The translations under genes were made by a program, and so were the position numbers. The notes beneath the pieces are model-generated. The model was not told the origin of the DNA and did not search any database. It saw nothing but the letters and a program-made list of their open reading frames with translations. DNA of 64,000 nt from an uncultured Rhodocyclaceae bacterium (GTDB lineage: Bacteria > Pseudomonadota > Gammaproteobacteria > Burkholderiales > Rhodocyclaceae): NCBI GenBank assembly GCA_907163225.1, contig OU015322.1, positions 186,001 to 250,000 on the forward strand, written 5' to 3'. Shown piece after piece: positions 25,599-33,095 of the stretch. Within the stretch, counting starts at the first letter, position 1; every line of letters starts with the position of its first letter.

Positions 25599-26855
25599 TC
25601 AGTCAATCGCCCACAGGCGATGGGCATCCAGCAGCAGGCGGTAGCGCAGCTCAAGCGCTTCCATTTGGGTCTGGCCAGCGGACAGGCGGGCCTCGTTGGC
25701 CAGCCGGCGGGCAGCCAGCAGCTCGTTGAGGCTGCCTTCGCCCAGCTGGTAGGCGCGGGCTGTCATGTCGGCGGCGCGGGTCAGGCGCTCGGCGGCGCTG
25801 CGGCTGGCTTGCCAGGTCGCGTAGGCGGCATGGGCCGACTGGTAGAGGATGGCGGATTCGGCGGTGATCTTTTGCGTGGCGGCGGCTTCGCGGCGACCGG
25901 CGACATCGGCCATGGCCAGCGCCGCGTCGGAACTGGCGCGGCGGGCGCCGCCGGGCAGCGGGATGCTGATGTAGGCGCCGAAAATTTTGTCTTCGCCGGC
26001 CCGTTCGCGGGAAACCTGGAGGCCGACGGTGGGGTCGGGCAGGCGCTCCTGGCTGCTGCGGCCGGCGAAAATATGGGCGCGCTTGGTGTTGCCACGGGCC
26101 AGTTCGAGTTCGTGGCTGTGCTCGAGAACGGCGTTGATCCAGTCAGCTTCGTTACCATCGACTGGCGTCGGTTCGGCAATGGCGCCAGGGGCGACCAGCG
26201 GCAGGCCGGGATAGCGGCGGCGCAGGTCTTCGCCGGCGGTTTGCTGGCGGACGCGGGCCTGGGCCAGTTGGGCTTCAGCCTGAGCCAGCGCGGCTTCGGC
26301 TTGAATCGATTCGAGGCGGGCGGCATCGCCGAGTTGCTGGCGGCGCTGCACGGCCTTGGTCTGCTTTTCAAGGAGGGCGAGTTGCTCGCTCCACTGGGCC
26401 GCGCTGGCACTTTCCTTGAGCCAGACGAACCACGATTTGAGCAGGTCGCGGCTGGCTTCGTGCAGCGCATCACCGTGCCCGGTTTCAGCCAGTGCCACGC
26501 CGGCGGCGCCGAGTTCGCTGTCGAGGCCAGCCTTGCCGGGCAGGCGCAGTGGGCGTTCTATGGCGGCGTTCCATTCGTTGAAACGTTCATCCGGGCCGGT
26601 GGCCGGGTTGCTGCGGCGCTGCTGGGCGCCGAGGCGGACGTTCCATTCGTACTGGCCGGCTTCGAGGCGGCTGCGGTTGGCTTCTTCCACACGTACCTGA
26701 CCGGCGGCGGCTTGCACCGACGGGCTGGCCAGCAGGACGCGGGTGACGATTTCGGTGGGTGGCAGGCTGGGCCAGGATTCGGCGGCGAAACTGGTGCTAC
26801 CCGCGCCCCCGGCAGCGATTGCCACGGTCAACCGGAAAAAATGGGCAAATTTCAT
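25599..26855 (-). CDS. czcC: Outer-membrane efflux factor, CzcC-like (TolC family)
   Basis: Outer-membrane channel of a tripartite metal-efflux pump. The 418 residues comprise a signal peptide (about 1-24) and two outer-membrane-efflux repeats (about 35-215 and 235-410) with long alanine- and glutamine-rich coiled-coil helices (e.g. AALAQAEAQLAQARVRQQ) and the GEGSLNELLAARRLANEARL end typical of the family. It is the last gene of the operon, overlapping DUF3240 by ATGA; in classical czcCBA it is first. Its first codons are built on a copy of the dispersed motif. Confidence 0.9.
   Translation of the reverse strand: MKFAHFFRLTVAIAAGGAGSTSFAAESWPSLPPTEIVTRVLLASPSVQAAAGQVRVEEANRSRLEAGQYEWNVRLGAQQRRSNPATGPDERFNEWNAAIERPLRLPGKAGLDSELGAAGVALAETGHGDALHEASRDLLKSWFVWLKESASAAQWSEQLALLEKQTKAVQRRQQLGDAARLESIQAEAALAQAEAQLAQARVRQQTAGEDLRRRYPGLPLVAPGAIAEPTPVDGNEADWINAVLEHSHELELARGNTKRAHIFAGRSSQERLPDPTVGLQVSRERAGEDKIFGAYISIPLPGGARRASSDAALAMADVAGRREAAATQKITAESAILYQSAHAAYATWQASRSAAERLTRAADMTARAYQLGEGSLNELLAARRLANEARLSAGQTQMEALELRYRLLLDAHRLWAID
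26824..26855 (+). repeat. Dispersed uptake-signal-like motif, copy 7
   Basis: Core ACGGTCAAC at 26824-26832, then CGGAAAAAATGGGCAAATTT. It lies antisense over codons 1-11 of czcC, encoding part of the signal peptide. Confidence 0.85.
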
Positions 26856-27154
26856 AGGTGCTTCGCCTCGATGATCGGGATCAGCCAGTAAAAAACGTTG
26901 GCGCGTGGAAGTTCGCGCTTGATCAGCGCCAGCACTTCGCGCTTGGCCGATTCCGGGCCGACGGTGCGGATGACGGTGCGCGGGGCGTGGCCGGCGACCA
27001 GTTCGGTGTCGGCGACCAGCGGAATCACCGAGCCATGTCCTTCGGCCGCGCTGACGGTGAAACCGGGCACGAGGTCGGGGCGGGAAAGGAGCAGGTCTTC
27101 GACATGCCGGGCGACGTCGTCGGGCATGATCAGGGTGAGCAGGACATCAGGCAT
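26852..27154 (-). CDS. DUF3240 family protein of the metal-efflux operon
   Basis: A 100-residue cytoplasmic protein of the DUF3240 family, small proteins commonly encoded with heavy-metal RND pumps in betaproteobacteria; their role is not settled. It begins MPDVLLTLIMPDDVARHVED, with a ferredoxin-like alternation of strands and helices. I chose the ATG at 27154, preceded by GGGAG, overlapping the end of czcA by 8 bases. Confidence 0.8.
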   Translation of the reverse strand: MPDVLLTLIMPDDVARHVEDLLLSRPDLVPGFTVSAAEGHGSVIPLVADTELVAGHAPRTVIRTVGPESAKREVLALIKRELPRANVFYWLIPIIEAKHL

Positions 27155-30100
27155 GGAGTTTCTCCCGGTGGGCATCGGCCGGCGCGACGCCGAAGCGGCG
27201 GAACAGGATGGGCAGCAGGACCAGCGTCAGCACGGTCGAAGTAAGCAGGCCGCCGATGACGACGATGGCCAGCGGGCGCTGGACTTCCGAGCCGGGGCCG
27301 CTGGCGAAGAGCATGGGCACGAGGCCGAAGGCGGCGATGCTGGCGGTCATCAGCACCGGCCGCAAGCGGCGTTTGGCGCCTTCTACGACAACATCGGCGA
27401 CGGCCATGCCGCGGGCCAGCAATTGGTTGAAGTAGGTGACCATGACGACGCCGTTCAGAACCGCGATGCCGAGCAGGGCGATGAAGCCGACCGAGGCTGG
27501 CACCGACAGGTATTCGCCCGAGATGAGCAGGCCGAAGATGCCGCCGATCATGGCGAACGGGATGTTGGAGAGGACGAGCAGGGCCTGCCGTACGGAGCGG
27601 AAAGTAGAGAAGAGCAGGAAGAAGATCAGCGCCAGGGCGACCGGGACGACGACCATCAGGCGGGCAGCGGCGCGTTGCTGGTTCTCGAACTGGCCACCCC
27701 AGGCCAGGCGGTAGCCATCGGGCAGCTTGACGTCACGGGCCACCGAGGCCTTGGCGTCCTCGACGAAGCCGACCAGATCGCGGTCGCGCACGTTGGACTG
27801 GACGACGACGTAGCGTTGGGCGTTTTCGCGGTCGACTTTCACCGGGCCGTCGATGCGCTGGATCTTGGCGACGCTGGTCAGCGGGACGCTGCCGCCGCCG
27901 GGCAGGCTCAGGCGCAGCGCTTCGAAGTCGGCCGGCGAGGCACGCAAGCTGTCCGGGCCGCGCAGGACGACCGGAATGCGCCGGCCTTGCTCGATCACGG
28001 TGCCGACGTTGCGGCCTTCTAGCAGGGCTTTCAGGTCGTTCTGAATGTCATCGACGTTCAGGCCGAAACGGCCGGCGGCCAGGCGGTCGACGGCAATCTT
28101 CAGGTACTGCACGCCTTCGTTTTTCAGCGTGAAGGTGTCTTCGGCGCCCTGCACCTTTTTCAGCGTGGTTTCGACGTCGACCGCCAGTTTGTTCAGGGTC
28201 GCCAGATCCGGGCCGAAAATCTTGATGGCCAGATCGCCGCGCACGCCGGTCAGCATTTCCGAAACGCGCATGTCGATCGGCTGCGTGAAGGCATAGCCGA
28301 CGCCGGGGAAATCGACCATCACCGCCCGCAACTGGTCGGCTAGCCACGCTGGGTCGGGGTTTCGCCACGTATCGCGCGGCTGCAGCACCATGAAGGTGTC
28401 GGTCTGGTTGAGGCCCATCGGGTCGAGGCCGAGTTCGTCGGAACCGGCGCGGGCGACGATGGCCTTGACCTCCGGCACTTGCGCCAGGACGGCTTTCTGC
28501 ACCGCGCTGTCGATGACGACGGACTGGTCGATGCTGATGGACGGCAGCTTTTCCAGCTGCAGGATGATGTCGCCTTCGTCCATTGTCGGCATGAAACTCT
28601 TGCCGAGGAGCATGAAGGCGCCGGCCGCGGCTGCCAGCGCCAGTGTGGCGGCGATCAGGTAAGTCCGGCTGTGGGCGAGGGCCGAGGTGAGCACGCGGTC
28701 GTAGACGGCGGCCAGCTTTTTGACCAGCCACGGCTGGTGATGGACGCCTCGCTTGATCAGGTAGGAGGCGAGCACCGGCACGACGGTCAGCGACAGCAGC
28801 AGCGACGAGGCCAGCGCGAAAACGATGGTCAGCGCCACCGGCCCGAACATCTTGCCCTCCAGCCCCTGCAGCGTGAGCAGCGGCAGGAAGACGATGATGA
28901 TGATGATGATGCCGGAGGTCACCGGCGCGGCGACTTCGCGGGCAGCGCGGAAAATCAGGTGCAGGGTCGGCAGGTTGTCCGGCGCCTCGGCGAGTTGGCT
29001 CTCGACGTTTTCGACCACGACCACGGCGGCATCGACCAGCATGCCGATGGCGATGGCCAGGCCGCCCAGGCTCATCAAATTGGCTGACATGCCGGCGCTA
29101 CGCATCAAAATGAACGTGGCGAGCGCCGACAGCGGCAGCATCAGCGCGACGACCAGCGCGGCGCGCAGGTTGCCGAGGAAGGCGAGGAGGAGCAGGACGA
29201 CGAGGACGATGGCTTCGAGCAGCGCCTTCGACACGGTGCCGACGGCGCGTTCGACCAGATTGCTGCGGTCGTAGAAAATTTCGATGCTGACGCCGGCCGG
29301 GAGCGTCGGCGCCATTTCGGCCAACCGCGCCTTGACCCCTTCAACCACGCTTTGCGCATTGGCGCCGCGCAGGCCGAGCACCAGCCCCTGCACCGCCTCG
29401 CCCTGGGCGTTCTTGGTCACCGCGCCGTAGCGGGTGAGGGCGCCGAGGCCGACGCTGGCGACATCGGCGACGCGCACCACGTGGCCGTCCTTTGCCTGCA
29501 AAACAATGGCTTTTACGTCGTCGACCGTGGCAATCGCCCCCTCGGCCCGCACCAGCAGGGCTTCTTCGCCATCGCTCAAACGGCCGGCGCCGTCGTTGCG
29601 GTTGTTGGCTTCGAGCACCGCCTGCAAATCCCTCAGCGCCAGACCGCGCGCCGCCAGCAGTTGCGGGTTGGGCGTCACCTCGAAAGTCCGCACCTCGCCG
29701 CCCAGGCTGTTCACGTCGGCGACGCCGGGAATGGTCCGCAGTTGCGGGCGGATTACCCAGTCGAGCAGGGCGCGCTTGTCGGCCAGCGACAGATCGCCCT
29801 CGATGGTGAACATGAACATTTCGCCGAGTGGCGTGGTGATCGGCGCCATGCCGCCGGTCGCCCCGGGCGGCAGGTTGCCCATCGCCGCGGCCAGGCGCTC
29901 GCCGACCTGCTGGCGCGCCCAGTAGATGTCGGTGCCGTCCTCGAAATCGATGGTGATGTCGGTCAGCGCGTATTTGGAGACCGAGCGCAGCAGGCGCTGG
30001 TGCGGAATGCCGAGCATTTCCTGCTCGACCGGCACGGCAAGGCGGGTTTCGACTTCCTCCGGCGTCATGCCAGGGGCTTTCAGGATGATCTTGACCTGCG

Positions 30101-30233
30101 TCGTCGAAACGTCTGGGTAGGCGTCGATCGGCAGGCCAAGAAAAGCCTGCACACCGGCCCCGATGAGCATGACGGTCAGCACCAGCAGCAACAACCGCTG
30201 GGTCAGCGAAAAACGGATCAGCGCGGTGAGCAT
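27147..30233 (-). CDS. czcA: Heavy-metal efflux RND permease, CzcA-like
   Basis: The inner-membrane proton/metal antiporter of the pump, 1028 residues with the RND layout: 12 helices and two large periplasmic loops. The proton-relay segment in helix 4 reads AIGMLVDAAVVVVENVE. This lacks the DFG...VDGAV signature of classical Zn/Co/Cd CzcA proteins, so the metal is uncertain (Cu/Ag-like and Ni-like subgroups share the AxG..VDAA form). The pore block LDPMGLNQTDTFMVLQPRD is of the Czc/Cnr type. Adaptor gene upstream, DUF3240 and czcC downstream, all overlapping. Confidence 0.93.
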   Translation of the reverse strand: MLTALIRFSLTQRLLLLVLTVMLIGAGVQAFLGLPIDAYPDVSTTQVKIILKAPGMTPEEVETRLAVPVEQEMLGIPHQRLLRSVSKYALTDITIDFEDGTDIYWARQQVGERLAAAMGNLPPGATGGMAPITTPLGEMFMFTIEGDLSLADKRALLDWVIRPQLRTIPGVADVNSLGGEVRTFEVTPNPQLLAARGLALRDLQAVLEANNRNDGAGRLSDGEEALLVRAEGAIATVDDVKAIVLQAKDGHVVRVADVASVGLGALTRYGAVTKNAQGEAVQGLVLGLRGANAQSVVEGVKARLAEMAPTLPAGVSIEIFYDRSNLVERAVGTVSKALLEAIVLVVLLLLAFLGNLRAALVVALMLPLSALATFILMRSAGMSANLMSLGGLAIAIGMLVDAAVVVVENVESQLAEAPDNLPTLHLIFRAAREVAAPVTSGIIIIIIVFLPLLTLQGLEGKMFGPVALTIVFALASSLLLSLTVVPVLASYLIKRGVHHQPWLVKKLAAVYDRVLTSALAHSRTYLIAATLALAAAAGAFMLLGKSFMPTMDEGDIILQLEKLPSISIDQSVVIDSAVQKAVLAQVPEVKAIVARAGSDELGLDPMGLNQTDTFMVLQPRDTWRNPDPAWLADQLRAVMVDFPGVGYAFTQPIDMRVSEMLTGVRGDLAIKIFGPDLATLNKLAVDVETTLKKVQGAEDTFTLKNEGVQYLKIAVDRLAAGRFGLNVDDIQNDLKALLEGRNVGTVIEQGRRIPVVLRGPDSLRASPADFEALRLSLPGGGSVPLTSVAKIQRIDGPVKVDRENAQRYVVVQSNVRDRDLVGFVEDAKASVARDVKLPDGYRLAWGGQFENQQRAAARLMVVVPVALALIFFLLFSTFRSVRQALLVLSNIPFAMIGGIFGLLISGEYLSVPASVGFIALLGIAVLNGVVMVTYFNQLLARGMAVADVVVEGAKRRLRPVLMTASIAAFGLVPMLFASGPGSEVQRPLAIVVIGGLLTSTVLTLVLLPILFRRFGVAPADAHREKLHA

Positions 30234-31315
30234 TATTCTTTACCGACGCCGGTGAGCATCGCTTTCAGGCCGGAAACACCCTTGACGGCGACCTTGTCGC
30301 CCGGTTTGATGCCGTCGACCGTGACGCTGTCACCGCCCTGGCTGATGACGCGCACCGGGCGGGCCTCGAAGCTGACGCCCTTGGCGTCGCTCGCCGTTTG
30401 CACGAAGGCCACCGTCGTGCCTTCGTTGCGGATAAGTGCGGAGGCGGGCAGGCGTTGTTGCGCGCTGTTGGAAGCAGCGATCTCGACTTCGATGACTTGC
30501 CCGGGACGCAGCGTTTCGGCACCCTTGCTGACTTCGGCGCGGAGCAGCACGGTCTGGCTGGCCGCATCGACGGCGCGGCCGATGGCGATCAGCTTGCCGG
30601 TCACTTCGCTGCCAGCGATTTTGATCAGGCTGCCTTCGCGCAAGCCGGCGGCGATATCGACCGGCGCCTGGATTTCCAGCCACAGCGGGTTGAGTTTGGC
30701 GATGCGATAAATCAGTGCCGAGGTTTCGACGCGCTGGCCAAGCTGGGCGCCCTGTTCGAGCACGACACCGTCGATTGTTGCGGTCAACGCCAATTTTCCG
30801 CCTAATTTGCCCGGTGCCGCACCCGCCAGCGCAAGGCCCTGACGGCGTTCGCTGGCTTGCGCGCTGGCCTGTGATGCAGCGGCGCGCGTGGCTTGCAGGC
30901 GGCTTTCAGCGATCAGGCCTTCGGCAAAAAGTTGTTCATCGCGCTTGAGGTTTTGTTGCAGCAGCCCGGCCTGACTGCCGGCTTGCAGCGCATCGCGCTG
31001 GAGTTCAAGCGCCTGCGGGCTGCTCAGGTGAGCGACGACCTGACCGCGTTTGACCGTCGAGCCCGGCGCCACCGCCAGCATGTCGACCAGCCCGCCGACC
31101 GGCGCCGCAACGACGCGCATCTGTTCGTTGGGCACGCGCACCTGCGCCGGGTAGCTGCCGCTGCGGCTGCCGGTTATCGCCCCGGCGGCCACTGTTTCTA
31201 TGCCCAGCGCCTTGATCTGTGCCGTTTGCAGACTCAGGCGTGCTTCCTCGGCCAGCAACGGGCTTGCTACGGTCGACAGGAAAAACAGGGCAAAAACGAA
31301 ATTTTGATGGGGCAT
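30233..31315 (-). CDS. czcB: Periplasmic adaptor of metal RND pump, CzcB-like
   Basis: Membrane-fusion protein linking the RND permease to the outer-membrane channel, 360 residues. Signal peptide about 1-22; lipoyl/barrel halves around the coiled-coil hairpin (QALELQRDALQAGSQAGLLQQN...), and the C-terminal membrane-proximal domain with VISQGGDSVTVDGIKPGDKV. First gene of the operon; the promoter just upstream carries a perfect two-hexamer CTTAAG box. Two copies of the dispersed motif fall in this gene (30780-30811 and 31269-31306). Confidence 0.92.
   Translation of the reverse strand: MPHQNFVFALFFLSTVASPLLAEEARLSLQTAQIKALGIETVAAGAITGSRSGSYPAQVRVPNEQMRVVAAPVGGLVDMLAVAPGSTVKRGQVVAHLSSPQALELQRDALQAGSQAGLLQQNLKRDEQLFAEGLIAESRLQATRAAASQASAQASERRQGLALAGAAPGKLGGKLALTATIDGVVLEQGAQLGQRVETSALIYRIAKLNPLWLEIQAPVDIAAGLREGSLIKIAGSEVTGKLIAIGRAVDAASQTVLLRAEVSKGAETLRPGQVIEVEIAASNSAQQRLPASALIRNEGTTVAFVQTASDAKGVSFEARPVRVISQGGDSVTVDGIKPGDKVAVKGVSGLKAMLTGVGKE
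30780..30811 (+). repeat. Dispersed uptake-signal-like motif, copy 8
   Basis: Core GCGGTCAAC at 30780-30788, then GCCAATTTTCCGCCTAATTT. It lies antisense inside czcB. Confidence 0.7.
31269..31306 (+). repeat. Dispersed uptake-signal-like motif, copy 9
   Basis: Core ACGGTCGAC at 31269-31277, then AGGAAAAACAGGGCAAAAAC and GAAATTTTG. It lies antisense over the signal-peptide codons of czcB. Confidence 0.7.
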
Positions 31316-31342
31316 GGCGGAAATCCGTGACAGGTTTTCGTC

Positions 31343-31375
31343 AGTTTAACGAGTCTGGCTTAAGCCGAACTTAAG
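31343..31375 (-). promoter_or_regulatory. Promoter with CTTAAG-N5-CTTAAG operator (metal-efflux operon)
   Basis: Two perfect CTTAAG hexamers (31359-31364 and 31370-31375) with 11-bp spacing. On the minus strand, 10 bases further is TAAACT (31348-31343), a plausible -10 box 27 bp before czcB. Operator, spacing and flanking bases (GACTCG) match the cytochrome-operon promoter at 22270-22324. Confidence 0.75.
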
Positions 31376-31394
31376 TCAGGCCGATGGTCAGCGT

Positions 31395-32732
31395 TCAGCG
31401 GAATTTTTGTTTGAAGCTGACCGGGTCGAGTTCATGGCGCGCCAGCAATTTGTAGAACTCCGTGCGGTTGCGCTGAGCGATCCGGGCTGCCTGCGAGACA
31501 TTGCCGGCCGTCTTCTGCAGCAGATGAACCAGATAGCCCCGCTCGAATTCCCGGCGGGCGTCGTCGAGCGGGATCAGGTGATCGTCTTCGAGGTCACGCA
31601 TGGTGCGGCGTATCGCCGCTTCGGGAATCAGCTCGGTGACACTGCGCGCGGCTACTTGTTCGATGATGTTCTTGAGTTGCCGGACATTGCCGTGCCAGCG
31701 CCCCTCCGATAGCGCGAGTGCGGCCTCCGGCGCGAGGCTGAGGCTTTTGCCGGGGCTTGCCTCTCTCAGAAAGTGAGCGGCCAGCAGCGGGATGTCTTCG
31801 GCACGTTCGCTCAGTGGCGGTACGAGCAGGGTCATTCGGCCAAGCAGGTAATAAAGTTCGCTGCGGAAGCGTCCTTCGGCGATGGCGGCATCAAGCGGCC
31901 GCGGGCTGGATGCGATGATCTGCACATCCGGCAAGTCGGGGTTTTTACTGGTCTGCTCGATGCACTGCAGCGGGTCGCTCGCCTGCAGTTGGGCCAGCAA
32001 TATCGAAAACAGGCGTCCCTGGGCGATATGCGACAGCGCACCGACATTTTGCAGATACAGTATGCCGCCCCGGGCGCGGGCAAAGGCACCATCCGGGTCT
32101 TTCGCGCCCAGCATTTCTTCCTGCTCGGGGGCCTGGTAGTCGGTGCACGACAGGGTGACAAAAGGCTCTCCGGCTTTGTATCCCGCGCGGTGAATGGCAA
32201 GTGCCAGGCAGGTTTTTCCGGCGCCGCTCGGGCCAATCAGCAGCGCACAACATTTCTCTTCGGCCACCCGCAGCGCCTGTCGCAGCAGTTCTTCCATCCC
32301 GACGTTGTCGGTAAGCAGTCCGCTACGCCAATGGGCCGCGTCGAGGGCCGGATCCAGGTTGGGTGAGAGGCGTACGGCATCGGCGACGCGACGCAGCAAT
32401 TCCTGGCCGTCGAAGGGTTTGGTCAGAAAACTGAAGACACCGCGCCGGGTGGCAGCGATCGCATCCGGGATAGTGCCGTGGGCAGTCATGATGATGACAG
32501 GCAGGGTAGGCGCTTCGTGCTGCAGGTGATCGAAGAGCATCAGGCCGTCCATTTCGCCCATGCGCAAGTCGGTAATGACCATTTGCGGGCGATGGGCCAG
32601 AAAGCTTTCAAGCGCCGCTTCGCCAGAGCCTGCCTTGGCAACGTCGTAGCCTGCCGCACTCAGGCGCAGGCCGATCAGGTGCAGCATGTCCGGATCGTCA
32701 TCGACGACCAGAACACGTGCCCCTTGTTTCAT
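31395..32732 (-). CDS. glrR: GlrR-like response regulator with degenerate sigma-54 ATPase domain
   Basis: A 445-residue orthologue-like relative of GlrR/QseF: receiver domain (about 1-120; phospho-Asp in MVITDLRMGEMDG), AAA+ domain (about 140-370) and a Fis-type DNA-binding end (NRTEFYKLLARHELDP, as in E. coli GlrR). The ATPase domain is damaged: Walker A GPSGAGKT remains, but the GAFTGA loop is missing (EEMLGAKDPDGAFARARGG), Walker B LFLDE is LYLQN, and the arginine finger in LYYRLN is LYYLLG. It therefore probably cannot activate sigma-54 RNA polymerase, and may act as a plain DNA-binding regulator (inference). Confidence 0.88.
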   Translation of the reverse strand: MKQGARVLVVDDDPDMLHLIGLRLSAAGYDVAKAGSGEAALESFLAHRPQMVITDLRMGEMDGLMLFDHLQHEAPTLPVIIMTAHGTIPDAIAATRRGVFSFLTKPFDGQELLRRVADAVRLSPNLDPALDAAHWRSGLLTDNVGMEELLRQALRVAEEKCCALLIGPSGAGKTCLALAIHRAGYKAGEPFVTLSCTDYQAPEQEEMLGAKDPDGAFARARGGILYLQNVGALSHIAQGRLFSILLAQLQASDPLQCIEQTSKNPDLPDVQIIASSPRPLDAAIAEGRFRSELYYLLGRMTLLVPPLSERAEDIPLLAAHFLREASPGKSLSLAPEAALALSEGRWHGNVRQLKNIIEQVAARSVTELIPEAAIRRTMRDLEDDHLIPLDDARREFERGYLVHLLQKTAGNVSQAARIAQRNRTEFYKLLARHELDPVSFKQKFR

Positions 32733-33086
32733 TCAGCGATTCCTGCCGCGGCTGCGCAACTCGCGGTCAATGTTCAACAAGCCATCCAGCTTGTTTTGCA
32801 GATCGTCCAGTTTTTTCTGCAACTCCTCGCTCTGCTTTTGCGATTCCTTGAGCGATAGGTCAAGCCGGCGCTTGTCCGCTACGCATTGACGCTGCTCGCG
32901 GGCCAACTGGCGCTCCAGGTCCATGATTTTCAGGAGATCGCTGCTCGACCGGCTTGGCGTTTGAACCGTTTCGGTTGGTGGCGGGGGGGCTTCGACCACG
33001 GCGGGTTTTTCCATTTCCGAGGCGCAGCCGTAAAGGCTGGCGCCAATAACAAAAGCGATCAGGAGCTTGCAGAAGGTATTCAACAT
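32733..33086 (-). CDS. qseG: QseG-like lipoprotein
   Basis: A 117-residue outer-membrane-type lipoprotein: lipobox LYGC (Cys about residue 21), a proline-rich linker, then a coiled coil (about 50-110, SLKESQKQSEELQKKLDDL). In enterobacteria QseG sits between glrK and glrR and activates the kinase GlrK; the same gene order here supports that role. Adjacent to glrR with no gap. Confidence 0.82.
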   Translation of the reverse strand: MLNTFCKLLIAFVIGASLYGCASEMEKPAVVEAPPPPTETVQTPSRSSSDLLKIMDLERQLAREQRQCVADKRRLDLSLKESQKQSEELQKKLDDLQNKLDGLLNIDRELRSRGRNR

Positions 33087-33095
33087 GGTTTGGGC

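Noticed and set aside
25524..26891. Open frame of 455 codons on the plus strand
   Set aside because: Antisense shadow of czcC; the composition is not protein-like.
27828..30300. Several GCGGTCGAC or ACGGTCGAC cores inside czcA and czcB (27828, 28084, 28175, 30296)
   Set aside because: They code for ordinary VDR/VDG residues and lack one or both A/T blocks; likely chance in a GC-rich gene.
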